Shown piece by piece: positions 52,455-61,402 of a stretch of DNA of 64,000 nucleotides (position 1 is its first letter; each line of letters begins with the position of its first letter). A model generated the notes under the pieces. The model was given only the letters and a program-made list of their open reading frames with translations. It did not search any database and was not told the DNA's origin. Made by a program: the position numbers and the translations under genes. The DNA is from Vibrio mytili (GTDB taxonomy: Bacteria > Pseudomonadota > Gammaproteobacteria > Enterobacterales > Vibrionaceae), in NCBI RefSeq assembly GCF_000830505.1, contig NZ_JXOK01000082.1, forward strand, positions 1 to 64,000, in the 5' to 3' direction.

Positions 52455-53856
52455 CAAGCCCTACTCCATTAAACGTCAGCTGACACTGTCTGTTGGCTTG
52501 CTGGTTAGTACGCTATTGATCGTTTCATTGTACTTCAGTTTTCAATCTGCAAAACATGAAGTCGAGGAAGTCTACGACGCTAGGCTTGGCCAATCGGCAA
52601 AACTTATGCTGCTAACGCTTTCTATCTCATCGGAGCAAAACAGACTCTCTCAGCATAAAAAGCAGTTCGAAAGCTGGATACATAACATTCAAAAGTTATC
52701 TAATGGTAGTGATGACAAAGCGACCGAATTCGGACACCCTTACGAACAAAATATCATTTTCCAGTTTTATCGTAACAATGTGCTGTTATGGAGCTCCGAT
52801 CCAGAATTGCCATCTTTGTCTTCATCCGCCGACCGCTCCGGCTATTTAGATATTAATCGGGACGGCGTTCAGTTGCGAACATTTCAACTCGCGTTTCCAA
52901 ATACTAACTACGAAAATGAGTACATCGTAGTAGCTGAAAAGCAGCAAATAAGACAAGAAATCATCAATGAAATTGCGTTGTCGACACTCGTTGAACAAAT
53001 CATTTTGTTGCCGACTTTACTACTTTTACTATTTTGGCTGATCAATCGATATTTCCGCCCTATAAACGCTTTACGAACGGCTATCTCTCAACGTAATGTT
53101 CATCATCTGGAGCGCATTCATGTGACTGACAACACAACCGAACTGGCGCCATTGGTTGATGCATTGAACTCATTACTTTCTGAGTTAGAATCCGCTTGGC
53201 AACGAGAAAAACGATTTACCCGTGCAGCGGCACACGAGCTTAAAACTCCCCTAACAATATTACGGCTCAACGCAGAAAATGCACTCCAAAGTCACGAACC
53301 AGAGCAACTGAAACGCGATTTGGAAAACATATTACAAGGCATTGATAGAACGGATAGGTTGATTCAACAGCTGCTTACCTTAGCCAAAGTCGAGAGTATG
53401 TCGGAACAAACGGTACAAAACATCAAGCTGGAAGCGCTTTTGCAAACCGTGATTGCCGATTTAGCCCCGTTGGCGTTACGTAATGGTCAAGAAATTAGCT
53501 TACAACCTTTCCAAGCGCAGTTGCTTGGTGACAGAATTCTGCTAGAAGTGTTGTTCCGAAACCTGATCGACAATGCGATTCGATACTCGGGGTCCGATAG
53601 CGAAATCGAAGTCAGTGCAATCAATGAAGGAAAAGTACTCAAAGTGTTCGTTTCAGACACTGGTCCTGAGATACCAAAAGAAACTCGTGAAAGAATTTTC
53701 GAGCAATTCTACCGGGGGCATACAGAGAAAGGTGACGGTGCGGGTTTAGGGATGTCAATATGCAAGGACATCGCAACGTTACATGGGGCAACGATTGAAA
53801 TAGCGCCTCGTCAAAATGGCGTAAACAAGTTTGTGATCACCTTTCCTCTTACCTAG
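52444..53856 (+). CDS. Sensor histidine kinase, QseC/PmrB type
   Basis: About 470 residues. The first membrane helix (LSVGLLVSTLLIVSLYF) is followed by a periplasmic domain (about 35-180) rich in polar residues, a second helix (VEQIILLPTLLLLLFWLI), a linker, the H-box RAAAHELKTPLTILRLN, and an ATPase domain with NLIDNAIRY, DTGPEIP and GDGAGLGMSICKDI. A TTG at 52444 overlapping the regulator stop is the likely start. GTG 52429 is the alternative. The periplasmic ligand is unknown. Last gene of the seven-gene operon. Confidence 0.9.
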   Translation: MKSNKPYSIKRQLTLSVGLLVSTLLIVSLYFSFQSAKHEVEEVYDARLGQSAKLMLLTLSISSEQNRLSQHKKQFESWIHNIQKLSNGSDDKATEFGHPYEQNIIFQFYRNNVLLWSSDPELPSLSSSADRSGYLDINRDGVQLRTFQLAFPNTNYENEYIVVAEKQQIRQEIINEIALSTLVEQIILLPTLLLLLFWLINRYFRPINALRTAISQRNVHHLERIHVTDNTTELAPLVDALNSLLSELESAWQREKRFTRAAAHELKTPLTILRLNAENALQSHEPEQLKRDLENILQGIDRTDRLIQQLLTLAKVESMSEQTVQNIKLEALLQTVIADLAPLALRNGQEISLQPFQAQLLGDRILLEVLFRNLIDNAIRYSGSDSEIEVSAINEGKVLKVFVSDTGPEIPKETRERIFEQFYRGHTEKGDGAGLGMSICKDIATLHGATIEIAPRQNGVNKFVITFPLT

Positions 53857-54055
53857 CTTCAGGTGGCCGAGTGAATGGACTTATCACATCTGAATATCAA
53901 GCCCCTTTAAGCCGTGAGAACAATATACGAGCATTCACACAGTTATTGGAAAAAATCATCGGTGAATCAGTTCGTAGCCATTCCCATTGAGACTTCAATA
54001 AATTAGACTCACATTAATATGAATATCTGCTTAGACGATAAGTAAAGGAATGGCA

Positions 54056-54439
54056 ATGAGCGCAAGTATGATCCTTAGTGAGTCCCTAATTGAGAGCGGG
54101 CGTGATATCCCACTAACAGAGCTTTTGTACGCAAAACGAGTGCTGGATAACTACATGGCGGTGGCAAAAGACAGCAGTCCACTTGAGCTACTTACAGAAA
54201 TGAAAGCAGCCGCACAACAAGTCGAATACTTCAAAACCGAAGATAATCCTTGTGAAGCTCGTAATGTTATCAGCAGCATGATCGATGAAATCAGCCAAGC
54301 AGACTCGTTTGAGGCATTTAAATCGATAGCGGGTAAGCCTTCGAAAGCACTAAATGAGTTGATCGAAGATCGTGCTCAATTGATTAAACGTGAACGTGAA
54401 TTGCTGCTTGCTTCAGGCTACGATGCGTCGCGAATCTAA
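54056..54439 (+). CDS. Conserved-looking protein of unknown function, 127 residues
   Basis: A helical, acidic protein without signal peptide or membrane segment (MSASMILSESLIESGRDIP at the start, RERELLLASGYDASRI at the end). The start at 54056 has AAAGGA six bases upstream. A second ATG at 54050 abuts the ribosome binding site. A clean terminator follows. I do not recognise the family. It is about 200 bases from the kinase gene and is probably a separate unit. Confidence 0.7.
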   Translation: MSASMILSESLIESGRDIPLTELLYAKRVLDNYMAVAKDSSPLELLTEMKAAAQQVEYFKTEDNPCEARNVISSMIDEISQADSFEAFKSIAGKPSKALNELIEDRAQLIKRERELLLASGYDASRI

Positions 54440-54458
54440 TGTTTTCTAAGCATCGTTT

Positions 54459-54489
54459 TAAAAGGAGCTCAGTGAGCTCCTTTTATTTT
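54459..54489 (+). terminator. Terminator after the 127-residue gene
   Basis: AAAAGGAGCTCA pairs with TGAGCTCCTTTT almost without loop, followed by ATTTTGG. Confidence 0.85.
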
Positions 54490-54578
54490 GGATAAACGAA
54501 AAGAAAAATATCATTCATAAAGCCGATGTTGGACAGGTATAATCTGCTCTCATCGTTTCCTTACCTACCGATAATATT

Positions 54579-55016
54579 ATGACCGACGCTGACATCGAAC
54601 TTCAACATATCTGGTTAGAAGTACAAGCGGAACGCTGGCACAGTATTGCACGCTTCCTGTTTAGCTTTTACTGCTACAAATACAACCATGTCAGTAAGAC
54701 GAACAAACCATGTTGGGAGTCCGCCCGCAACGAGCTACCAGCTTCGAAGACAATTCAAACTCGTAAGCACTGCGTGATAGAGCCATTGATTCCCGAAGAA
54801 ACCGTCGTCGGTTTATTAAAAGCGTTAAGTAAAGATGGAGATATGTCGTTTCATGCTATGGAGCAAACACTGAACGAGTTTTTGCACTACGTAGTGATCA
54901 GCAAGAGCGATCAAGCGAAGCTCAAACCAAATATGCCAGCAAGCTGGTATCAGGAAAGTGAAAGACCCGTAATGGCGCGATTTGAAGTGGCCGGTATTCC
55001 GATGAATACGTTTTGA
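54579..55016 (+). CDS. Protein of unknown function, 145 residues
   Basis: A soluble protein beginning MTDADIELQHIWLEVQAERWHSIARF, with an aromatic-rich helix early (FLFSFYCYKYNH) and a middle that looks helical. No motif is recognised. No membrane helix is convincing because of the polar residues. The gene stands alone between a terminator and a convergent binding-protein gene. Its ribosome binding site is weak. Confidence 0.65.
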   Translation: MTDADIELQHIWLEVQAERWHSIARFLFSFYCYKYNHVSKTNKPCWESARNELPASKTIQTRKHCVIEPLIPEETVVGLLKALSKDGDMSFHAMEQTLNEFLHYVVISKSDQAKLKPNMPASWYQESERPVMARFEVAGIPMNTF

Positions 55017-55023
55017 CTGGAGA

Positions 55024-55133
55024 ACGTTAAGCTACTGAATGATATAAAATTAAAAAAGGCTTAACGTGGCATTATTAAACAAGCCTTATCGCCAAAGGTA
55101 ATCACACTAGACTAACCTCGCCGATAAGGCTTG
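55024..55133. repeat. Two inverted repeats in a convergent intergenic region
   Basis: ACGTTAAGC (55024-55032) pairs with GCTTAACGT (55059-55067), and CAAGCCTTATCG (55080-55091) pairs with CGATAAGGCTTG (55122-55133). On the minus strand they follow the binding-protein gene and end in a T-rich stretch, so at least one may terminate that transcript. Confidence 0.6.
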
Positions 55134-55149
55134 AAACTATGACATGAAA

Positions 55150-56232
55150 CTAAAGCTCAGTCATAAAGGTACCAACCGGTTTTACTGGCAGGTACTTTTC
55201 ATAAAAACTCTCGTAGGCCGCTTTGGGGTTGAGATCACTAAACACCTCTGGATACATGATCTTGGCGTAAAATTGAATCAATGCGCCATCGATAATCGTT
55301 CGGCAAGCACCGTGGTATGCTCCATACATACGATTATTTTTGACTGCAGAAATTGAAGACCAGCCGATACGATTTTTAAAGCCTGCTAATCTTTCTTTCG
55401 CTAAAGCTTCGTCGATACCTTCCCCCATTATCATTGCGTCATCACTACCACCTGATTCATAGCCAGTAATGACAATCACATCTGGGTTTACAACGATGAT
55501 CTGCTCTGGGTTTAACTTGCCCCACCATTCAACGAACGGCGCGGAAATATTCTCACCACCCGCCATTGTTGCTATCGCACCCCACATATTCTTACCAAAG
55601 GTATAACCAACTTCACCAACACCTGAAGCACCATATTCTGTATATACTTTGGGCTTATCTAAATTCGCTTTTGCTAAACGTTGACTGATCATGTCGACAT
55701 TTTGTTGGTATTCATTTGCGATGGTTTTTGCACGCGCTTGCTGACCTGTGATTTCACCAATCAGTTTAGTACTTTGGACATGGCGTTCGACTGTTTGTGC
55801 GTTGTAATCGACTACAACTACGGCAATGCCAGCACTCTGCATGCGTTCTACCTCAGATGCCAATGCTTTAAACTGCCAATCCGCTAGCATGACAACGTCT
55901 GGGCTCAGGCTTATTACCTTCTCGACAGAAAACGCATTGGTGTCTACACGACCAATTTCTGGAATCTCATCAAGCGATGGGCGATGCGCTACATACGCTT
56001 GCCAACTTGCTGTACGAGCCTGCCAGATATACTTTGACATACCTACAACGTTGTCATAAGCCGCTTCCGTACCAATTGCCATGTAATCTTCTGGGTAAAA
56101 TCCAACCACGACTCTTTTTGCAGGAGCGTCAAATGTTACCTCTCGCCCCAACACATCAGTAACCGTCGTTTGTTCGGCAAATGCCATCGTGCTCACACAC
56201 ACCGCTGCAAGCGCCAATAAATGTTTCAACAT
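55150..56232 (-). CDS. Iron-chelate type ABC transporter, periplasmic binding protein
   Basis: A 360-residue class III binding protein (BtuF/FepB/FhuD fold) with signal peptide (cleavage near AFAEQTT). Marks are TDVLGREVTFDAPAKRVVVG at the N-lobe, a long linker helix, and LNPEQIIVVNPDVIVITGY in the C-lobe. Asn/Tyr-rich end segments suggest a siderophore or heme rather than cobalamin. Start at 56232 follows AAGGAATCTTGTTG. Divergent from the permease-ATPase pair with a Fur-box-like site between, so the three proteins form one iron-regulated importer. The ligand is not known. Confidence 0.85.
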   Translation of the reverse strand: MLKHLLALAAVCVSTMAFAEQTTVTDVLGREVTFDAPAKRVVVGFYPEDYMAIGTEAAYDNVVGMSKYIWQARTASWQAYVAHRPSLDEIPEIGRVDTNAFSVEKVISLSPDVVMLADWQFKALASEVERMQSAGIAVVVVDYNAQTVERHVQSTKLIGEITGQQARAKTIANEYQQNVDMISQRLAKANLDKPKVYTEYGASGVGEVGYTFGKNMWGAIATMAGGENISAPFVEWWGKLNPEQIIVVNPDVIVITGYESGGSDDAMIMGEGIDEALAKERLAGFKNRIGWSSISAVKNNRMYGAYHGACRTIIDGALIQFYAKIMYPEVFSDLNPKAAYESFYEKYLPVKPVGTFMTEL

Positions 56233-56311
56233 CAACAAGATTCCTTTTTATTATATCAGTCTGGCGTTCCGCGTCCGCCTTCGCTTCGCGTATCATAATT
56301 CTTTTATTAAT

Positions 56312-56330
56312 GATAATGCAACTAACTATC
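56312..56330. promoter_or_regulatory. Fur-box-like site in the importer's divergent promoter
   Basis: GATAATGCAACTAACTATC matches the Fur consensus at 14 of 19 positions by eye and lies within a wider imperfect palindrome (AATGATA ... TATCATT). Confidence 0.5.
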
Positions 56331-56423
56331 ATTAGTGGTAGTATCGGCATCTCCCAACAGGTACTGTGGTTTCTTCTATAGACCGTTTAGGAGTCTAAGC
56401 TGACACTAACTAGGTAGTAATTC

Positions 56424-57476
56424 GTGCAATCTGTAGATTTAGAACAACTCATCCAACAACAGCGCAAGAGCGAAAAACGTCGATTTATGGTTATTGGTGC
56501 TTTTAGCACACTGATTTTCGCCACCTTCGTATTGGACATTATGACGGGTCCCTCTTTGCTTGATGCGACCAAAGTCCTGCACTCTATTTTTGAATTTCTC
56601 GGTTTGCCATTCCACGTTGAGCCCTCAACACAAATCATCGTCACCGAGCTACGATTACCCATCGCCATCATGGCTATTGTTGTTGGTGGTGCCCTTGGCA
56701 TGGGTGGTGCAGAGATGCAAACCTTACTCAATAACACCATGGCAAGTCCGTATACGTTGGGGATGGCGGCAGCGGCTGGTTTTGGTGCTGCCATCACGCT
56801 ATACATGGGCTCTTTTGGTTTGAGCAGCAATTACGCAGTACCGATAGGGGCATTTCTATGTTGTATGTTATCCGCCTGTTTTCTGTTCTCACTAGCATCA
56901 GCTCGTCACATTAGCTCGGGCCAATTGATTCTGGCTGGTATTGCCCTGCTCTTCTTATTCCAATCCTTGCTGTCTCTGGTTCAGTTCGTCTCTTCACCTG
57001 AGCTTAGCCAGCAGATACTCTTTTGGCTGTTTGGTAGTTTAACCAAAGCAACATGGAATACCGTCGCAATTACGGCTGGTGTTGTGCTACTTGGTGGGCT
57101 TTTATTACTGAAAGATGCTTGGAAACTCACCGCTCTTCGTCTTGGTGAAGAGCGAGCTAAAAGTGTGGGTGTCAATATCACTCGCTTACGTCTCAAAACA
57201 CTATTTATCGTCGCGGTGATCACCGCTACGGTCACCAGCTTTGTGGGCATCATCGGTTTTGTGGGTATCGTTGCGCCAAACATGGCCAAGTCGATGGTCG
57301 GTGAAGATCAGCGATTCTTCCTACCACTCTCTTTCTTAATTGGCGCTTTCTTGCTATCGGGCGCGTCTGTACTGTCTAAAATTATCGTGCCGGGTGCGCT
57401 GTTTCCTATCGGTATCGTTACCGCGATTATCGGTGTGCCCTTCTTCTTTTGGTTAATCTTGGCGAAGCGAGGTTAA
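56424..57476 (+). CDS. FecCD-family ABC importer permease
   Basis: A 350-residue permease of the BtuC/FecCD family with about ten helices. Family segments are VTELRLPIAIMAIVVGGALGMGGAEMQTLLNNTMASPYTLGMAAAAGFGAA, KSVGVNITRLRL, and VGIIGFVGIVAPNMAKSMVGEDQRFFLPLSFLIGAFLL. As a single permease gene it would act as a homodimer. The start is GTG 56424 with TAGGTAG upstream. The next gene starts two bases after its stop. Confidence 0.92.
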   Translation: MQSVDLEQLIQQQRKSEKRRFMVIGAFSTLIFATFVLDIMTGPSLLDATKVLHSIFEFLGLPFHVEPSTQIIVTELRLPIAIMAIVVGGALGMGGAEMQTLLNNTMASPYTLGMAAAAGFGAAITLYMGSFGLSSNYAVPIGAFLCCMLSACFLFSLASARHISSGQLILAGIALLFLFQSLLSLVQFVSSPELSQQILFWLFGSLTKATWNTVAITAGVVLLGGLLLLKDAWKLTALRLGEERAKSVGVNITRLRLKTLFIVAVITATVTSFVGIIGFVGIVAPNMAKSMVGEDQRFFLPLSFLIGAFLLSGASVLSKIIVPGALFPIGIVTAIIGVPFFFWLILAKRG

Positions 57477-57478
57477 TC

Positions 57479-58246
57479 ATGTTAAAAGCAAAAAACGTCA
57501 ATATTCAGATTGAGTCATTAACTCTCGCGAACAACTTTAACTTCACGCTTGAACCGGGTCAGGTGACCGCGGTGTTGGGTCCAAATGGCGCAGGTAAAAG
57601 CACGTTACTTAAAGCCATTTTTGGTGATGTAACTCTAAAAAGTGGTTCCATTTCTCATTACGACGACAAATTCGACACAACGTCGCTGTCCTCATGGCGA
57701 GCCAAATTTGGCTACATGCCACAAGATATTGGCCTGCAAGTGAGTCTGAGTGTAATTGAAGTGGTTTTGATGGGGCGCTTAGACTGCTTGAGTTTGCGGA
57801 TCGATGACCAATTACTGGCTGAAGGCTTGCACATATTAAACAGCATCGGCATGGCGCACTTAGCGAACCGTGACGTCAGTTCCCTGAGTGGTGGTCAGCG
57901 CCAAATGATCTTGTTCGCTCAAGCCATTATGCGTAATCCGCAAATTATGTTGCTTGATGAACCCGTCAGTGCGCTGGACCTCCATCACCAGCATGTTTTG
58001 CTCGACCATCTTGTCACTCAAACGCGCGAGCAGAACTACGTGAGTGTGATGGTACTCCATGACCTCAATCTCGCGGCTCAATACGCCGATAACCTATTAG
58101 TTATCAAACAAGGTGAGCTAATCTGTGTAGGATCGCCAAAAGACGTGTTGACCACTGAGTTAGTCAAAGATATCTATCAAGTGGAAGCAAGCGTCCATCA
58201 TGATGATAATGGCGTGCCCTTCGTTCGGACCATGAAGGCCAGTTAA
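57479..58246 (+). CDS. Iron-chelate type ABC importer ATPase
   Basis: A 255-residue ATPase. Walker A GPNGAGKST, signature LSGGQRQMILFAQAI, Walker B IMLLDEPVSALD, and the switch His in VLHDLNLAAQYADN are all present. The FepC/BtuD-like C-terminal region (GSPKDVLTTELVKDIYQVEASVHHDDNG) completes it. The start at 57479 follows GAGG in GCGAGGTTAATC. Ends the importer operon. Confidence 0.95.
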   Translation: MLKAKNVNIQIESLTLANNFNFTLEPGQVTAVLGPNGAGKSTLLKAIFGDVTLKSGSISHYDDKFDTTSLSSWRAKFGYMPQDIGLQVSLSVIEVVLMGRLDCLSLRIDDQLLAEGLHILNSIGMAHLANRDVSSLSGGQRQMILFAQAIMRNPQIMLLDEPVSALDLHHQHVLLDHLVTQTREQNYVSVMVLHDLNLAAQYADNLLVIKQGELICVGSPKDVLTTELVKDIYQVEASVHHDDNGVPFVRTMKAS

Positions 58247-58340
58247 AAAGTACTGCAAAGAAAACGCTTTGCCGAAATGCAGTCCATCGGGGCTCACACC
58301 TCATTGATGCTCACAGCTCAATAACACAACACGCAATAAC

Positions 58341-58391
58341 AATGCTCAATCACTTTGGCTCGATAACATTGATCCGGAGTGAATGAGCATT
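58341..58391. terminator. Long hairpin between the importer and rlmF
   Basis: AATGCTCAATCACT (58341-58354) pairs with AGTGAATGAGCATT (58378-58391) with a single mismatch and a 23-base loop. It sits between convergent genes. It is probably a terminator for one or both. Confidence 0.5.
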
Positions 58392-58424
58392 TTAGTAAGC
58401 GGGAATGAATCTCTATTGATTGGT

Positions 58425-59552
58425 TTAATGCGAGCTCAGAGACCGCCATACCTTTCTTTGTTCTTTGTCCATGTACGACCAAGCAATGAATCGACTGATT
58501 TTTTGTCCTTGGCTCATTTCGACAACTCGGATTGATTTCACACCCAGTTTTTCCAATTGTTTGCGCATAGGGCGTACATTGTCTTTCTTAGAAATTAGGG
58601 TCGTAAACCAAAGCACTTGAGCGCTGAATGCCTGGCTTTCATTGGCCATTTTACGGACAAACGCGGCTTCCCCACCCTCACACCAAAGTTCGGCATTTTG
58701 ACCACCGAAATTCAGCGTTGGCTTAACCGGGTCTGCACTTGTTGGCTTCGCGCCTTTTTTACGCTGATTGGCTTTTAAGTTGTCCACTTTGCGTTGGCTG
58801 CCCATCGCGGCTTCTTGTGCTGAACGATGAAACGGAGGGTTACAAGTAGTGACATCGTAACGCTCACCAGGGCGAATAACACCGCGATAAATATTGCTTT
58901 GGTTCACCTGCTTGATCAGTACAATCCGACCAGATAAAGCGGCATTTCGATCGACAATTGCTTGAGCTGACTGGATCGATTTAGCATCAACATCACTGCC
59001 GGTATAGTGCCACCCGTACTCAGTAACACCGACAATTGGGTAAATGCAGTTCGCGCCGACGCCAATGTCCAATGCACGCACTTCATGATGTGGATATTTA
59101 CCTTTTTGTTCACCATCTAGCAGCTCAGCGACACGGTGAATGTAATCAGCACGCCCCGGGATTGGTGGGCATAAATAGTGCTCAGGGATATCCCAAAAAT
59201 CGATATCGTAATAAGCCGTTAGCAACGCTTTATTGAGCATTTTTACCGCTTTTGGATCGGAGAAATTGATCGAGTCTTCCCCTTTTGGGTTCTTAATGAC
59301 AAAGGATTTTAACCGAGGCTCACTCGCGGTCAGCTTTTTAAAGTCGTAACGACCACGATGCGGGTTACGCTCATGCAATCCGCTTTTGGCAATTTTTATA
59401 AAGTCCACATCGCTTTTTTCTGCGGGTGATTTTGCTTTGCCTGAGGGTTTGTTTTTAACTCGCTTTTCTTCTTTAGCGCCTTTATTTTCCTGCTTTGATG
59501 GTGCAGGTTTTCTAGACTTTTTTGGCTTAGCGGTATGGTTATTGTTCTTCAT
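58425..59552 (-). CDS. rlmF: 23S rRNA (adenine(1618)-N(6))-methyltransferase
   Basis: A 375-residue RlmF. A basic, low-complexity N-terminal tail of about 50 residues (Lys, Pro, Ser) precedes the catalytic domain. The SAM motif is DIGVGANCIYPIVG, and the N6-adenine motif NPPF is in TCNPPFHRSAQEAA. FGGQNAELWCEGGEAAFV is family-specific. The start overlaps the end of the YgjP-like gene by 14 bases. Confidence 0.93.
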   Translation of the reverse strand: MKNNNHTAKPKKSRKPAPSKQENKGAKEEKRVKNKPSGKAKSPAEKSDVDFIKIAKSGLHERNPHRGRYDFKKLTASEPRLKSFVIKNPKGEDSINFSDPKAVKMLNKALLTAYYDIDFWDIPEHYLCPPIPGRADYIHRVAELLDGEQKGKYPHHEVRALDIGVGANCIYPIVGVTEYGWHYTGSDVDAKSIQSAQAIVDRNAALSGRIVLIKQVNQSNIYRGVIRPGERYDVTTCNPPFHRSAQEAAMGSQRKVDNLKANQRKKGAKPTSADPVKPTLNFGGQNAELWCEGGEAAFVRKMANESQAFSAQVLWFTTLISKKDNVRPMRKQLEKLGVKSIRVVEMSQGQKISRFIAWSYMDKEQRKVWRSLSSH

Positions 59553-60054
59553 TCGAGTTCGCTTTTAAATCGAGGTAAATCATAAACAGACGTGCATCAA
59601 ACTCTAACTGATGGTATTCAGGTTCCATATAGCAGCAGAGTTGATAGAACGCTTTATCGTGGTTTTTCTCACGGGTATGCGCCAACTCATGAACCACCAG
59701 CATTCGCAACAATGGCTCTGGCGCATCTTTAAACACGTTCGCAATACGAATTTCATTTTTCGATTTAAGCTTTCCGCCATGATTACGGCTGATCACGCTA
59801 TGCAACCCTAGCGCGTTATTGATCAAGTGAATCTTCTTATCGTAGACCACTTTGCTGATCGGTGCGGCTTTCTTCATGTAGCGATTTTTGATCCCCATAG
59901 CGTATTCGTAGAGCGCTTTCTCACTCTTGATTTGATGGCGTTCTGGGTAGCGTTTTTCGAACCAAGGAATGAGCGTACCCTTATCGACCAATGAGCTAAC
60001 TTGCTCGACAATATGCGGAGGATACCCCTGAATGTATCGAAGTGACGGATGCAT
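59539..60054 (-). CDS. YgjP-like (DUF45) zinc metallopeptidase
   Basis: A 171-residue protein. The zinc motif HELAH at about 132-136 is followed by a third ligand in KNHDKAFYQL, giving the gluzincin-like arrangement of YgjP/M48-type peptidases. The preceding NEIRIANVFKDAPEPLLRMLVVHELAH is typical. The function is unproven. It is co-transcribed with rlmF by overlap. Confidence 0.85.
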   Translation of the reverse strand: MHPSLRYIQGYPPHIVEQVSSLVDKGTLIPWFEKRYPERHQIKSEKALYEYAMGIKNRYMKKAAPISKVVYDKKIHLINNALGLHSVISRNHGGKLKSKNEIRIANVFKDAPEPLLRMLVVHELAHTREKNHDKAFYQLCCYMEPEYHQLEFDARLFMIYLDLKANSNEEQ

Positions 60055-60172
60055 GATGTAAAGTCTGCTATGACAATAGAAAGGCGCTCAATATACCTGA
60101 GAGTCCTAAGACTTTCATCTCGTCATTGCTTTGGTTACACTTCGCATCCCAAAGATAATTGAGAGAAACTCC

Positions 60173-60403
60173 ATGAAACGTGTCGTTCTTTACATCAAAG
60201 ACAAATGCCCCCATTGCAAAGATGCTCAACGTTATCTTGACTCTAAAAATATTACTTACCGTCTGTGTAATGCCAAAATGCAACGCGGTCGTAAAGAGCT
60301 AGATGCGCTGGGAGCCCGTTCATTACCAGTGTTGAAGATTGGTGATAGCGTGATGATCGGTTGGAATCCAAAAAACTTTGAGAAAATGTACAAAGGTGAT
60401 TAG
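60173..60403 (+). CDS. Glutaredoxin-like protein
   Basis: A 76-residue thioredoxin-fold protein with active site CPHC (about 12-15), the cis-Pro in ARSLPVLKIGD, and GWNPKNFEKM at the end where glutaredoxins carry the GG-helix region. The start at 60173 (MKRVVLYIKDKCPHC) follows GAGAGAAACTCC. It is small and stand-alone. Likely NrdH- or glutaredoxin-type thiol-disulphide exchange. Confidence 0.85.
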   Translation: MKRVVLYIKDKCPHCKDAQRYLDSKNITYRLCNAKMQRGRKELDALGARSLPVLKIGDSVMIGWNPKNFEKMYKGD

Positions 60404-60420
60404 CGCCCTTTCAAAGTGGG

Positions 60421-61290
60421 CTACAAGTACCGCTTAATAAAATCAATAAACGTTCTATCGGCAATCGATAAATACCCTTGTTTCCGCCATGCCAACGCGA
60501 GATCGAGCGTGACAGGCGGATCAAAAGGGATACCGACTACGCCTTGCTCATTCTGCGTCACCAGTTCTAATAATGCAGTAATAGCAAATTCTTGTTTTAC
60601 GATACTCAATATCAACGGCAATAAGTTAGTTTCAAATGAAGACTTCATGGTAAAGCCATGTTCTTCACTGACGTGATCGAGAAACTCTCGGTGGAAATAA
60701 CCATGTTGAAACATCACCAGTTCATGTTCAAAAAACTCGTTAAACGATAGTGACTGACGCTCGGCAAGATCATGCTCCGGCGCAACCACCGCGACCATTT
60801 GGCTGGTAAATAAATGGTCGGTTTCAAGATCGTCAGGAACATTATCACAACTGATCACGCCAATATCGAGTTGTCCATTGAGTAGCATACGCCTGATGGA
60901 TTGAGTCCCGGCTTCAACCAATGTTAACTTCAGATCGGGGAACTGGCTCTTAAAGGCCATAACAATACGTGGGAAAAAGTAGCTTCCCATCATTGACGGC
61001 GTCCCCAGTCTTACCTCACCTTTCGCCAGACCTTTAAGTTCATCAATCGCAAGTTGAGCGTCATGTAACTGCTGAATTACACGCCTAGCGTGCACGAGCA
61101 GTATTTCACCCTCTTGAGTCAGACTAATTTTCTTATCGTCACGACGAAACAGAGTGACACCCAATGATTGCTCGAACTTTTTAATAGAGATGCTCAACGC
61201 TGGCTGAGCAATATTCAAAGCCTTGGCGGCATGAGTAATATTGCCGTGTTCTGCAACAGCGAGAAAGTGTTTGAGTTGTTTCGATTCCAC
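60421..61290 (-). CDS. LysR-family regulator
   Basis: A 289-residue LysR regulator. The N-terminal winged helix is MESKQLKHFLAVAEHGNITHAAKALNIAQPALSISIKKFEQSLGVTLFRR. The effector domain (about 90-289) starts at GEVRLGTPSMMGSYFFP. It is divergent from an MFS transporter gene and probably controls it. The intervening 112 bases are AT-rich. Confidence 0.93.
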   Translation of the reverse strand: MESKQLKHFLAVAEHGNITHAAKALNIAQPALSISIKKFEQSLGVTLFRRDDKKISLTQEGEILLVHARRVIQQLHDAQLAIDELKGLAKGEVRLGTPSMMGSYFFPRIVMAFKSQFPDLKLTLVEAGTQSIRRMLLNGQLDIGVISCDNVPDDLETDHLFTSQMVAVVAPEHDLAERQSLSFNEFFEHELVMFQHGYFHREFLDHVSEEHGFTMKSSFETNLLPLILSIVKQEFAITALLELVTQNEQGVVGIPFDPPVTLDLALAWRKQGYLSIADRTFIDFIKRYL

Positions 61291-61402
61291 TAGATCATAT
61301 ATATATGGTTTCCATATTTTTAATATATTTTTTTTATTTACTTTCAGCTGATAAATTGATCACACTTTAGATACATTTGCGCTCACGCGACAGGCAGGAA
61401 AC

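Noticed and set aside
56233..56423. Cobalamin riboswitch before the BtuF/BtuC-like genes
   Set aside because: The leader is under 200 bases, holds a Fur-like palindrome and shows no B12-box sequence.
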